A stretch of 64,000 bases of DNA from Marthasterias glacialis. Taxonomy: Eukaryota > Echinodermata > Asteroidea > Forcipulatida > Asteriidae. The position numbers and the translations under genes were made by a program. The notes under the pieces are model-generated. The model was not told the origin of the DNA. It saw only the letters and a list, made by a program, of their open reading frames with translations, and ran no database searches. Shown one piece after another: positions 53,045-64,000 of the stretch. The DNA lies in the NCBI GenBank assembly GCA_911728455.2, contig OU452234.1, forward strand, positions 11,866,031 through 11,930,030. Direction: 5' to 3'. Numbering within the stretch: position 1 is the stretch's first letter; each line of letters starts with the position of its first letter.

Positions 53045-55548
53045 TTGATGACGTCAGAATTGACCCAATTTTTGCCACTTGCCCAAATATTGCGAATTGA
53101 CCCCTTCCCCGCACACAAACCCTCTTCAGTGATGTCTACTCTATCATTTTCTATCATAAAATCGCATAAAAAAAATTTTGATCAAAAGTGCCGGTGCTCA
53201 CAGGGAGCTCCCTGTGAGAAATTTTAATTTTCGGACCCAACTTGAAAAGTGCTTTTCATGGAATCAGTGGATGCGGGCGGCTCTTCCGAGACGTGTCCAA
53301 CAAACTAGAGCTCCCAACTTGCAGTATTTCGGGAGCTAGCGAGCTTTTTCGGCCATCTTGATGACGTCAGAATTGACCCAATTTTTGCCACTTGCCCAAA
53401 TATTGCGAATTGACCCCTTCCCCGCACACAAACCCTCTTCAGTGATGTCTACTCTATCATTTTCTATCATAAAATCGCATAAAAAAAAATTTTGATCAAA
53501 AGTGCCGGTGCTCACAGGGAGCTCCCTGTGAGAAATTTTAATTTTCGGACCCAACTTGAAAAGTGCTTTTCATGGAATCAGTGGATGCGGGCGGCTCTTC
53601 CGAGACGTGTCCAACAAACTAGAGCTCCCAACTTGCAGTATTTCGGGAGCTAGCGAGCTTTTTCGGCCATCTTGATGACGTCAGAATTGACCCAATTTTT
53701 GCCACTTGCCCAAATATTGCGAATTGACCCCTTCCCCGCACACAAACCCTCTTCAGTGATGTCTACTCTATCATTTTCTATCATAAAATCGCATAAAAAA
53801 AAATTTTGATCAAAAGTGCCGGTGCTCACAGGGAGCTCCCTGTGAGAAATTTTAATTTTCGGACCCAACTTGAAAAGTGCTTTTCATGGAATCAGTGGAT
53901 GCGGGCGGCTCTTCCGAGACGTGTCCAACAAACTAGAGCTCCCAACTTGCAGTATTTCGGGAGCTAGCGAGCTTTTTCGGCCATCTTGATGACGTCAGAA
54001 TTGACCCAATTTTTGCCACTTGCCCAAATATTGCGAATTGACCCCTTCCCCGCACACAAACCCTCTTCAGTGATGTCTACTCTATCATTTTCTATCATAA
54101 AATCGCATAAAAAAAATTTTGATCAAAAGTGCCGGTGCTCACAGGGAGCTCCCTGTGAGAAATTTTAATTTTCGGACCCAACTTGAAAAGTGCTTTTCAT
54201 GGAATCAGTGGATGCGGGCGGCTCTTCCGAGACGTGTCCAACAAACTAGAGCTCCCAACTTGCAGTATTTCGGGAGCTAGCGAGCTTTTTCGGCCATCTT
54301 GATGACGTCAGAATTGACCCAATTTTTGCCACTTGCCCAAATATTGCGAATTGACCCCTTCCCCGCACACAAACCCTCTTCAGTGATGTCTACTCTATCA
54401 TTTTCTATCATAAAATCGCATAAAAAAAAATTTTGATCAAAAGTGCCGGTGCTCACAGGGAGCTCCCTGTGAGAAATTTTAATTTTCGGACCCAACTTGA
54501 AAAGTGCTTTTCATGGAATCAGTGGATGCGGGCGGCTCTTCCGAGACGTGTCCAACAAACTAGAGCTCCCAACTTGCAGTATTTCGGGAGCTAGCGAGCT
54601 TTTTCGGCCATCTTGATGACGTCAGAATTGACCCAATTTTTGCCACTTGCCCAAATATTGCGAATTGACCCCTTCCCCGCACACAAACCCTCTTCAGTGA
54701 TGTCTACTCTATCATTTTCTATCATAAAATCGCATAAAAAAAAATTTTGATCAAAAGTGCCGGTGCTCACAGGGAGCTCCCTGTGAGAAATTTTAATTTT
54801 CGGACCCAACTTGAAAAGTGCTTTTCATGGAATCAGTGGATGCGGGCGGCTCTTCCGAGACGTGTCCAACAAACTAGAGCTCCCAACTTGCAGTATTTCG
54901 GGAGCTAGCGAGCTTTTTCGGCCATCTTGATGACGTCAGAATTGACCCAATTTTTGCCACTTGCCCAAATATTGCGAATTGACCCCTTCCCCGCACACAA
55001 ACCCTCTTCAGTGATGTCTACTCTATCATTTTCTATCATAAAATCGCATAAAAAAAATTTTGATCAAAAGTGCCGGTGCTCACAGGGAGCTCCCTGTGAG
55101 AAATTTTAATTTTCGGACCCAACTTGAAAAGTGCTTTTCATGGAATCAGTGGATGCGGGCGGCTCTTCCGAGACGTGTCCAACAAACTAGAGCTCCCAAC
55201 TTGCAGTATTTCGGGAGCTAGCGAGCTTTTTCGGCCATCTTGATGACGTCAGAATTGACCCAATTTTTGCCACTTGCCCAAATATTGCGAATTGACCCCT
55301 TCCCCGCACACAAACCCTCTTCAGTGATGTCTACTCTATCATTTTCTATCATAAAATCGCATAAAAAAAATTTTGATCAAAAGTGCCGGTGCTCACAGCT
55401 CCCTGTGAGAAATTTTAATTTTCGGACCCAACTTGAAAAGTGCTTTTCATGGAATCAGTGGATGCGGGCGGCTCTTCCGAGACGTGTCCAACAAACTAGA
55501 GCTCCCAACTTGCAGTATTTCGGGAGCTAGCGAGCTTTTTCGGCCATC
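53045..55548. repeat. Higher-order repeat unit, copy 1 (NAANAAND, 2504 bp)
   Basis: Eight monomers anchored at 53045, 53358, 53672, 53986, 54299, 54613, 54927 and 55240 have lengths 313, 314, 314, 313, 314, 314, 313 and 309. The same order returns to the right, so the eight together form a second-level repeat of 2504 bp. It also holds an inner 3-monomer rhythm (N A A N A A). Confidence 0.88.
55392..55409. repeat. D-type shortened palindrome, copy 4
   Basis: This is the same 4-bp loss, at the last position of higher-order unit copy 1. Confidence 0.92.
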
Positions 55549-58365
55549 TTGATGACGTCAGAATTGACCCAATTTTTGCCACTTGCCCAAATATTGCGAA
55601 TTGACCCCTTCCCCGCACACAAACCCTCTTCAGTGATGTCTACTCTATCATTTTCTATCATAAAATCGCATAAAAAAAATTTTGATCAAAAGTGCCGGTG
55701 CTCACAGGGAGCTCCCTGTGAGAAATTTTAATTTTCGGACCCAACTTGAAAAGTGCTTTTCATGGAATCAGTGGATGCGGGCGGCTCTTCCGAGACGTGT
55801 CCAACAAACTAGAGCTCCCAACTTGCAGTATTTCGGGAGCTAGCGAGCTTTTTCGGCCATCTTGATGACGTCAGAATTGACCCAATTTTTGCCACTTGCC
55901 CAAATATTGCGAATTGACCCCTTCCCCGCACACAAACCCTCTTCAGTGATGTCTACTCTATCATTTTCTATCATAAAATCGCATAAAAAAAAATTTTGAT
56001 CAAAAGTGCCGGTGCTCACAGGGAGCTCCCTGTGAGAAATTTTAATTTTCGGACCCAACTTGAAAAGTGCTTTTCATGGAATCAGTGGATGCGGGCGGCT
56101 CTTCCGAGACGTGTCCAACAAACTAGAGCTCCCAACTTGCAGTATTTCGGGAGCTAGCGAGCTTTTTCGGCCATCTTGATGACGTCAGAATTGACCCAAT
56201 TTTTGCCACTTGCCCAAATATTGCGAATTGACCCCTTCCCCGCACACAAACCCTCTTCAGTGATGTCTACTCTATCATTTTCTATCATAAAATCGCATAA
56301 AAAAAAATTTTGATCAAAAGTGCCGGTGCTCACAGGGAGCTCCCTGTGAGAAATTTTAATTTTCGGACCCAACTTGAAAAGTGCTTTTCATGGAATCAGT
56401 GGATGCGGGCGGCTCTTCCGAGACGTGTCCAACAAACTAGAGCTCCCAACTTGCAGTATTTCGGGAGCTAGCGAGCTTTTTCGGCCATCTTGATGACGTC
56501 AGAATTGACCCAATTTTTGCCACTTGCCCAAATATTGCGAATTGACCCCTTCCCCGCACACAAACCCTCTTCAGTGATGTCTACTCTATCATTTTCTATC
56601 ATAAAATCGCATAAAAAAAATTTTGATCAAAAGTGCCGGTGCTCACAGGGAGCTCCCTGTGAGAAATTTTAATTTTCGGACCCAACTTGAAAAGTGCTTT
56701 TCATGGAATCAGTGGATGCGGGCGGCTCTTCCGAGACGTGTCCAACAAACTAGAGCTCCCAACTTGCAGTATTTCGGGAGCTAGCGAGCTTTTTCGGCCA
56801 TCTTGATGACGTCAGAATTGACCCAATTTTTGCCACTTGCCCAAATATTGCGAATTGACCCCTTCCCCGCACACAAACCCTCTTCAGTGATGTCTACTCT
56901 ATCATTTTCTATCATAAAATCGCATAAAAAAAAATTTTGATCAAAAGTGCCGGTGCTCACAGGGAGCTCCCTGTGAGAAATTTTAATTTTCGGACCCAAC
57001 TTGAAAAGTGCTTTTCATGGAATCAGTGGATGCGGGCGGCTCTTCCGAGACGTGTCCAACAAACTAGAGCTCCCAACTTGCAGTATTTCGGGAGCTAGCG
57101 AGCTTTTTCGGCCATCTTGATGACGTCAGAATTGACCCAATTTTTGCCACTTGCCCAAATATTGCGAATTGACCCCTTCCCCGCACACAAACCCTCTTCA
57201 GTGATGTCTACTCTATCATTTTCTATCATAAAATCGCATAAAAAAAAATTTTGATCAAAAGTGCCGGTGCTCACAGGGAGCTCCCTGTGAGAAATTTTAA
57301 TTTTCGGACCCAACTTGAAAAGTGCTTTTCATGGAATCAGTGGATGCGGGCGGCTCTTCCGAGACGTGTCCAACAAACTAGAGCTCCCAACTTGCAGTAT
57401 TTCGGGAGCTAGCGAGCTTTTTCGGCCATCTTGATGACGTCAGAATTGACCCAATTTTTGCCACTTGCCCAAATATTGCGAATTGACCCCTTCCCCGCAC
57501 ACAAACCCTCTTCAGTGATGTCTACTCTATCATTTTCTATCATAAAATCGCATAAAAAAAATTTTGATCAAAAGTGCCGGTGCTCACAGGGAGCTCCCTG
57601 TGAGAAATTTTAATTTTCGGACCCAACTTGAAAAGTGCTTTTCATGGAATCAGTGGATGCGGGCGGCTCTTCCGAGACGTGTCCAACAAACTAGAGCTCC
57701 CAACTTGCAGTATTTCGGGAGCTAGCGAGCTTTTTCGGCCATCTTGATGACGTCAGAATTGACCCAATTTTTGCCACTTGCCCAAATATTGCGAATTGAC
57801 CCCTTCCCCGCACACAAACCCTCTTCAGTGATGTCTACTCTATCATTTTCTATCATAAAATCGCATAAAAAAAATTTTGATCAAAAGTGCCGGTGCTCAC
57901 AGGGAGCTCCCTGTGAGAAATTTTAATTTTCGGACCCAACTTGAAAAGTGCTTTTCATGGAATCAGTGGATGCGGGCGGCTCTTCCGAGACGTGTCCAAC
58001 AAACTAGAGCTCCCAACTTGCAGTATTTCGGGAGCTAGCGAGCTTTTTCGGCCATCTTGATGACGTCAGAATTGACCCAATTTTTGCCACTTGCCCAAAT
58101 ATTGCGAATTGACCCCTTCCCCGCACACAAACCCTCTTCAGTGATGTCTACTCTATCATTTTCTATCATAAAATCGCATAAAAAAAATTTTGATCAAAAG
58201 TGCCGGTGCTCACAGCTCCCTGTGAGAAATTTTAATTTTCGGACCCAACTTGAAAAGTGCTTTTCATGGAATCAGTGGATGCGGGCGGCTCTTCCGAGAC
58301 GTGTCCAACAAACTAGAGCTCCCAACTTGCAGTATTTCGGGAGCTAGCGAGCTTTTTCGGCCATC
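55549..58365. repeat. Higher-order repeat unit, copy 2 with one extra monomer
   Basis: Anchors 55549 to 58057 read N A A N A A N N D. The unit is the 8-mer with one additional 313-bp monomer before the D copy, 2817 bp in all. An out-of-register exchange by a single monomer would explain it. Confidence 0.85.
58209..58226. repeat. D-type shortened palindrome, copy 5
   Basis: This is the same 4-bp loss, at the last position of the 9-monomer higher-order unit. Confidence 0.92.
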
Positions 58366-58987
58366 TTGATGACGTCAGAATTGACCCAATTTTTGCCACT
58401 TGCCCAAATATTGCGAATTGACCCCTTCCCCGCACACAAACCCTCTTCAGTGATGTCTACTCTATCATTTTCTATCATAAAATCGCATAAAAAAAATTTT
58501 GATCAAAAGTGCCGGTGCTCACAGGGAGCTCCCTGTGAGAAATTTTAATTTTCGGACCCAACTTGAAAAGTGCTTTTCATGGAATCAGTGGATGCGGGCG
58601 GCTCTTCCGAGACGTGTCCAACAAACTAGAGCTCCCAACTTGCAGTATTTCGGGAGCTAGCGAGCTTTTTCGGCCATCTTGATGACGTCAGAATTGACCC
58701 AATTTTTGCCACTTGCCCAAATATTGCGAATTGACCCCTTCCCCGCACACAAACCCTCTTCAGTGATGTCTACTCTATCATTTTCTATCATAAAATCGCA
58801 TAAAAAAAATTTTGATCAAAAGTGCCGGTGCTCACAGCTCCCTGTGAGAAATTTTAATTTTCGGACCCAACTTGAAAAGTGCTTTTCATGGAATCAGTGG
58901 ATGCGGGCGGCTCTTCCGAGACGTGTCCAACAAACTAGAGCTCCCAACTTGCAGTATTTCGGGAGCTAGCGAGCTTTTTCGGCCATC
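58366..58987. repeat. Two-monomer N-D insert between higher-order units
   Basis: The copies anchored at 58366 (313 bp) and 58679 (309 bp) form a short N-D pair between two full units. With the D copy at 58057 it makes a D-N-D motif that also occurs at 48985-49915. Confidence 0.85.
58831..58848. repeat. D-type shortened palindrome, copy 6
   Basis: This is the same 4-bp loss, forming a second D-N-D motif with copy 5. Confidence 0.92.
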
Positions 58988-61491
58988 TTGATGACGTCAG
59001 AATTGACCCAATTTTTGCCACTTGCCCAAATATTGCGAATTGACCCCTTCCCCGCACACAAACCCTCTTCAGTGATGTCTACTCTATCATTTTCTATCAT
59101 AAAATCGCATAAAAAAAATTTTGATCAAAAGTGCCGGTGCTCACAGGGAGCTCCCTGTGAGAAATTTTAATTTTCGGACCCAACTTGAAAAGTGCTTTTC
59201 ATGGAATCAGTGGATGCGGGCGGCTCTTCCGAGACGTGTCCAACAAACTAGAGCTCCCAACTTGCAGTATTTCGGGAGCTAGCGAGCTTTTTCGGCCATC
59301 TTGATGACGTCAGAATTGACCCAATTTTTGCCACTTGCCCAAATATTGCGAATTGACCCCTTCCCCGCACACAAACCCTCTTCAGTGATGTCTACTCTAT
59401 CATTTTCTATCATAAAATCGCATAAAAAAAAATTTTGATCAAAAGTGCCGGTGCTCACAGGGAGCTCCCTGTGAGAAATTTTAATTTTCGGACCCAACTT
59501 GAAAAGTGCTTTTCATGGAATCAGTGGATGCGGGCGGCTCTTCCGAGACGTGTCCAACAAACTAGAGCTCCCAACTTGCAGTATTTCGGGAGCTAGCGAG
59601 CTTTTTCGGCCATCTTGATGACGTCAGAATTGACCCAATTTTTGCCACTTGCCCAAATATTGCGAATTGACCCCTTCCCCGCACACAAACCCTCTTCAGT
59701 GATGTCTACTCTATCATTTTCTATCATAAAATCGCATAAAAAAAAATTTTGATCAAAAGTGCCGGTGCTCACAGGGAGCTCCCTGTGAGAAATTTTAATT
59801 TTCGGACCCAACTTGAAAAGTGCTTTTCATGGAATCAGTGGATGCGGGCGGCTCTTCCGAGACGTGTCCAACAAACTAGAGCTCCCAACTTGCAGTATTT
59901 CGGGAGCTAGCGAGCTTTTTCGGCCATCTTGATGACGTCAGAATTGACCCAATTTTTGCCACTTGCCCAAATATTGCGAATTGACCCCTTCCCCGCACAC
60001 AAACCCTCTTCAGTGATGTCTACTCTATCATTTTCTATCATAAAATCGCATAAAAAAAATTTTGATCAAAAGTGCCGGTGCTCACAGGGAGCTCCCTGTG
60101 AGAAATTTTAATTTTCGGACCCAACTTGAAAAGTGCTTTTCATGGAATCAGTGGATGCGGGCGGCTCTTCCGAGACGTGTCCAACAAACTAGAGCTCCCA
60201 ACTTGCAGTATTTCGGGAGCTAGCGAGCTTTTTCGGCCATCTTGATGACGTCAGAATTGACCCAATTTTTGCCACTTGCCCAAATATTGCGAATTGACCC
60301 CTTCCCCGCACACAAACCCTCTTCAGTGATGTCTACTCTATCATTTTCTATCATAAAATCGCATAAAAAAAAATTTTGATCAAAAGTGCCGGTGCTCACA
60401 GGGAGCTCCCTGTGAGAAATTTTAATTTTCGGACCCAACTTGAAAAGTGCTTTTCATGGAATCAGTGGATGCGGGCGGCTCTTCCGAGACGTGTCCAACA
60501 AACTAGAGCTCCCAACTTGCAGTATTTCGGGAGCTAGCGAGCTTTTTCGGCCATCTTGATGACGTCAGAATTGACCCAATTTTTGCCACTTGCCCAAATA
60601 TTGCGAATTGACCCCTTCCCCGCACACAAACCCTCTTCAGTGATGTCTACTCTATCATTTTCTATCATAAAATCGCATAAAAAAAAATTTTGATCAAAAG
60701 TGCCGGTGCTCACAGGGAGCTCCCTGTGAGAAATTTTAATTTTCGGACCCAACTTGAAAAGTGCTTTTCATGGAATCAGTGGATGCGGGCGGCTCTTCCG
60801 AGACGTGTCCAACAAACTAGAGCTCCCAACTTGCAGTATTTCGGGAGCTAGCGAGCTTTTTCGGCCATCTTGATGACGTCAGAATTGACCCAATTTTTGC
60901 CACTTGCCCAAATATTGCGAATTGACCCCTTCCCCGCACACAAACCCTCTTCAGTGATGTCTACTCTATCATTTTCTATCATAAAATCGCATAAAAAAAA
61001 TTTTGATCAAAAGTGCCGGTGCTCACAGGGAGCTCCCTGTGAGAAATTTTAATTTTCGGACCCAACTTGAAAAGTGCTTTTCATGGAATCAGTGGATGCG
61101 GGCGGCTCTTCCGAGACGTGTCCAACAAACTAGAGCTCCCAACTTGCAGTATTTCGGGAGCTAGCGAGCTTTTTCGGCCATCTTGATGACGTCAGAATTG
61201 ACCCAATTTTTGCCACTTGCCCAAATATTGCGAATTGACCCCTTCCCCGCACACAAACCCTCTTCAGTGATGTCTACTCTATCATTTTCTATCATAAAAT
61301 CGCATAAAAAAAATTTTGATCAAAAGTGCCGGTGCTCACAGCTCCCTGTGAGAAATTTTAATTTTCGGACCCAACTTGAAAAGTGCTTTTCATGGAATCA
61401 GTGGATGCGGGCGGCTCTTCCGAGACGTGTCCAACAAACTAGAGCTCCCAACTTGCAGTATTTCGGGAGCTAGCGAGCTTTTTCGGCCATC
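58988..61491. repeat. Higher-order repeat unit, copy 3 (NAANAAND, 2504 bp)
   Basis: Anchors 58988, 59301, 59615, 59929, 60242, 60556, 60870 and 61183 reproduce the lengths and order of copy 1 exactly, and the total of 2504 bp is the same. Confidence 0.88.
61335..61352. repeat. D-type shortened palindrome, copy 7
   Basis: This is the same 4-bp loss, at the last position of higher-order unit copy 3. Confidence 0.92.
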
Positions 61492-63670
61492 TTGATGACG
61501 TCAGAATTGACCCAATTTTTGCCACTTGCCCAAATATTGCGAATTGACCCCTTCCCCGCACACAAACCCTCTTCAGTGATGTCTACTCTATCATTTTCTA
61601 TCATAAAATCGCATAAAAAAAATTTTGATCAAAAGTGCCGGTGCTCACAGGGAGCTCCCTGTGAGAAATTTTAATTTTCGGACCCAACTTGAAAAGTGCT
61701 TTTCATGGAATCAGTGGATGCGGGCGGCTCTTCCGAGACGTGTCCAACAAACTAGAGCTCCCAACTTGCAGTATTTCGGGAGCTAGCGAGCTTTTTCGGC
61801 CATCTTGATGACGTCAGAATTGACCCAATTTTTGCCACTTGCCCAAATATTGCGAATTGACCCCTTCCCCGCACACAAACCCTCTTCAGTGATGTCTACT
61901 CTATCATTTTCTATCATAAAATCGCATAAAAAAAAATTTTGATCAAAAGTGCCGGTGCTCACAGGGAGCTCCCTGTGAGAAATTTTAATTTTCGGACCCA
62001 ACTTGAAAAGTGCTTTTCATGGAATCAGTGGATGCGGGCGGCTCTTCCGAGACGTGTCCAACAAACTAGAGCTCCCAACTTGCAGTATTTCGGGAGCTAG
62101 CGAGCTTTTTCGGCCATCTTGATGACGTCAGAATTGACCCAATTTTTGCCACTTGCCCAAATATTGCGAATTGACCCCTTCCCCGCACACAAACCCTCTT
62201 CAGTGATGTCTACTCTATCATTTTCTATCATAAAATCGCATAAAAAAAAATTTTGATCAAAAGTGCCGGTGCTCACAGGGAGCTCCCTGTGAGAAATTTT
62301 AATTTTCGGACCCAACTTGAAAAGTGCTTTTCATGGAATCAGTGGATGCGGGCGGCTCTTCCGAGACGTGTCCAACAAACTAGAGCTCCCAACTTGCAGT
62401 ATTTCGGGAGCTAGCGAGCTTTTTCGGCCATCTTGATGACGTCAGAATTGACCCAATTTTTGCCACTTGCCCAAATATTGCGAATTGACCCCTTCCCCGC
62501 ACACAAACCCTCTTCAGTGATGTCTACTCTATCATTTTCTATCATAAAATCGCATAAAAAAAATTTTGATCAAAAGTGCCGGTGCTCACAGGGAGCTCCC
62601 TGTGAGAAATTTTAATTTTCGGACCCAACTTGAAAAGTGCTTTTCATGGAATCAGTGGATGCGGGCGGCTCTTCCGAGACGTGTCCAACAAACTAGAGCT
62701 CCCAACTTGCAGTATTTCGGGAGCTAGCGAGCTTTTTCGGCCATCTTGATGACGTCAGAATTGACCCAATTTTTGCCACTTGCCCAAATATTGCGAATTG
62801 ACCCCTTCCCCGCACACAAACCCTCTTCAGTGATGTCTACTCTATCATTTTCTATCATAAAATCGCATAAAAAAAAATTTTGATCAAAAGTGCCGGTGCT
62901 CACAGGGAGCTCCCTGTGAGAAATTTTAATTTTCGGACCCAACTTGAAAAGTGCTTTTCATGGAATCAGTGGATGCGGGCGGCTCTTCCGAGACGTGTCC
63001 AACAAACTAGAGCTCCCAACTTGCAGTATTTCGGGAGCTAGCGAGCTTTTTCGGCCATCTTGATGACGTCAGAATTGACCCAATTTTTGCCACTTGCCCA
63101 AATATTGCGAATTGACCCCTTCCCCGCACACAAACCCTCTTCAGTGATGTCTACTCTATCATTTTCTATCATAAAATCGCATAAAAAAAAATTTTGATCA
63201 AAAGTGCCGGTGCTCACAGGGAGCTCCCTGTGAGAAATTTTAATTTTCGGACCCAACTTGAAAAGTGCTTTTCATGGAATCAGTGGATGCGGGCGGCTCT
63301 TCCGAGACGTGTCCAACAAACTAGAGCTCCCAACTTGCAGTATTTCGGGAGCTAGCGAGCTTTTTCGGCCATCTTGATGACGTCAGAATTGACCCAATTT
63401 TTGCCACTTGCCCAAATATTGCGAATTGACCCCTTCCCCGCACACAAACCCTCTTCAGTGATGTCTACTCTATCATTTTCTATCATAAAATCGCATAAAA
63501 AAAATTTTGATCAAAAGTGCCGGTGCTCACAGGGAGCTCCCTGTGAGAAATTTTAATTTTCGGACCCAACTTGAAAAGTGCTTTTCATGGAATCAGTGGA
63601 TGCGGGCGGCTCTTCCGAGACGTGTCCAACAAACTAGAGCTCCCAACTTGCAGTATTTCGGGAGCTAGCG
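61492..63670. repeat. Higher-order repeat unit, copy 4, truncated at the array end
   Basis: Anchors 61492, 61805, 62119, 62433, 62746, 63060 and 63374 read N A A N A A N, the first seven positions of the 8-mer. The array stops 11 bases short of the anchor where the eighth (D) monomer would begin. Confidence 0.86.
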
Positions 63671-64000
63671 CCTATCTATTTTTTCTCCCTCCAAATGAAA
63701 CACCCCCGCACTTTTGTTGAAGTCCGCGCATCAATCTTGAAAATGTCCCTACACCTCTTGTCAAATAGGACCTCTCTTTGCAGGGCCTAGGTCATCCAAA
63801 ATACTCAAAGTTAGAAGTCAAAAACCCGCAGGTCACAATTGTTCAATGTTTTAACAACCCATCACCCTGTTTTTGGTTCTTAAATCTGTATAGTATTAAA
63901 TATTTTGAGGGCATACAAAATATTCATGAGCCCGTTGCACTTTTCCCTCCCTATTCCGTGTGATGCGCCAATGTGCACAGACAGACATAGTCTTGGATCT
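63671..64000. other. Non-satellite flanking DNA, no supported gene
   Basis: Satellite identity stops after GGAGCTAGCG at 63670, and the following 330 bp share nothing obvious with the monomer. The sequence is AT-leaning with pyrimidine-rich stretches (TTTTTTCTCCCTCC, CCTCTCTTTGCAG). One forward frame is open from about 63769 to the TGA at 63961-63963, but it has no ATG at its start. CTCTCTTTGCAG followed by GG at 63784 could be a 3' splice acceptor preceding a short exon, yet nothing else supports a gene. I recognise no domain in the translation and no RNA gene here. Confidence 0.85.
63899..63924. repeat. Small inverted repeat AATATTTTG / CAAAATATT
   Basis: Two perfect 9-bp arms (63899-63907 and 63916-63924) surround the 8-base spacer AGGGCATA in the flanking DNA. 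It may be chance in AT-rich sequence, or the remnant of a small repeat. There is no T run after it, so it does not look like a terminator. Confidence 0.5.

Larger units (their letters stand above)
1..63670. repeat. 313-bp satellite array, about 203 head-to-tail monomers
   Basis: One sequence of 313 bp recurs in the same orientation throughout. The anchor TTGATGACGTCA lies at 82, 395, 708 and so on to 63374. The distance from first to last anchor, after subtracting the length variants and the surplus N bases I could identify, is exactly 202 periods of 313 bp, so there are 203 anchors. Most monomers appear identical or differ by one to a few bases. The array enters from the left edge of the window, so its true length is unknown, and it ends after GGAGCTAGCG at 63670. 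Such homogeneous long arrays are typical of eukaryotic satellite DNA kept uniform by unequal exchange or gene conversion. I do not recognise the monomer as a named satellite family. No transposase, structural RNA or coding signal is visible in it. Confidence 0.99.
48985..63670. repeat. Right segment with ordered N/A/D monomer classes
   Basis: Three length classes alternate: N is 313 bp, A is 314 bp with A9 instead of A8, and D is 309 bp with GGAG lost from the 22-bp palindrome. From 48985 the order of anchors reads D N D N A A N N N N D N A N A A N A A N D N A A N A A N N D N D N A A N A A N D N A A N A A N. All seven D copies and 19 of the 22 A copies in the window fall here. Apart from these indels and one base change in the D copy at 52109, the monomers look like the core consensus, so the variation is in length rather than substitution. 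Confidence 0.92.

Noticed and set aside
1-63670. CRISPR array
   Set aside because: The whole 313-bp unit is conserved with no variable spacers, and no cas genes are present.
1-63670. Tandem rRNA, 5S/spliced-leader or tRNA gene cluster
   Set aside because: I see no 5S or spliced-leader sequence. On the reverse strand GGTCCGAAAAT resembles a Pol III B box only partly, with no A box at a suitable distance and no cloverleaf.
1-63670. CENP-B box or centromeric identity
   Set aside because: TTTCGGGAGCTAGCG contains TTCG, but the other required positions of the CENP-B box do not match. Sequence alone cannot show centromere function, and if the host is a Caenorhabditis-type nematode its chromosomes are holocentric.
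1-63670. Nematode meiotic pairing-centre motif (HIM-8/ZIM type)
   Set aside because: TCAGTG occurs twice per monomer (in CTTCAGTGATG and AATCAGTGGAT), but the remaining half of the 12-bp motif as I recall it does not match.
1-63670. Telomeric repeat
   Set aside because: No TTAGGC or TTAGGG tandem run is present, including at the array end.

Overview
The window is almost entirely one satellite DNA array. A 313-bp monomer repeats head-to-tail from base 1 to about 63670, with about 203 copies in register. It starts before the window and stops abruptly against 330 bp of unrelated single-copy-looking DNA (63671-64000). I find no protein-coding gene, rRNA, tRNA or CRISPR array. The open frames in each monomer begin with TTG and are a by-product of repeating one sequence; small indels break them with no sign of compensation. 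The organism is a eukaryote. The A/T-tract style of the monomer and flank reminds me of a Caenorhabditis-type nematode, but that is an impression, not a demonstrated match.

Layout, using the TTG of TTGATGACGTCA as the monomer anchor (base 82 in the first copy). (1) 1-13217 is the sequence-diverse part, with many single-base variants. Some are shared between copies exactly 11 or 13 monomers apart, which is the footprint of segmental duplication inside the array. (2) 13218-41148 is the homogenised core, where long runs of monomers look identical. It contains a 100-N assembly gap (28613-28712) that fits 26 bp plus any whole number of monomers. (3) 41149-48984 is a transition zone with sporadic length variants (314, 315 and 318 bp). 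(4) 48985-63670 is ordered by three length classes: N (313), A (314, one extra A in the A-tract) and D (309, a 4-bp loss in a palindrome). These resolve into a higher-order repeat N-A-A-N-A-A-N-D of 2504 bp, next to the array end.

Each monomer carries several dyad-symmetric elements. These are a perfect TGACGTCA (the CRE/bZIP consensus), a 12-bp palindrome TTTTGATCAAAA after an A8T4 tract, a perfect 22-bp palindrome with arm CTCACAGGGAG, a 16-bp inverted repeat TGAAAAG-TG-CTTTTCA, and a 7-bp-stem hairpin AGCTCCC/GGGAGCT. Cut at the centre of the 22-bp palindrome, the monomer becomes a 313-bp unit with perfect 11-bp terminal inverted repeats, which raises the possibility that it descends from a tandemly amplified MITE-like element.

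No genes work together here. The interest lies in the array's architecture and history, and in the concentration of about 200 identical bZIP-type sites in 64 kb.
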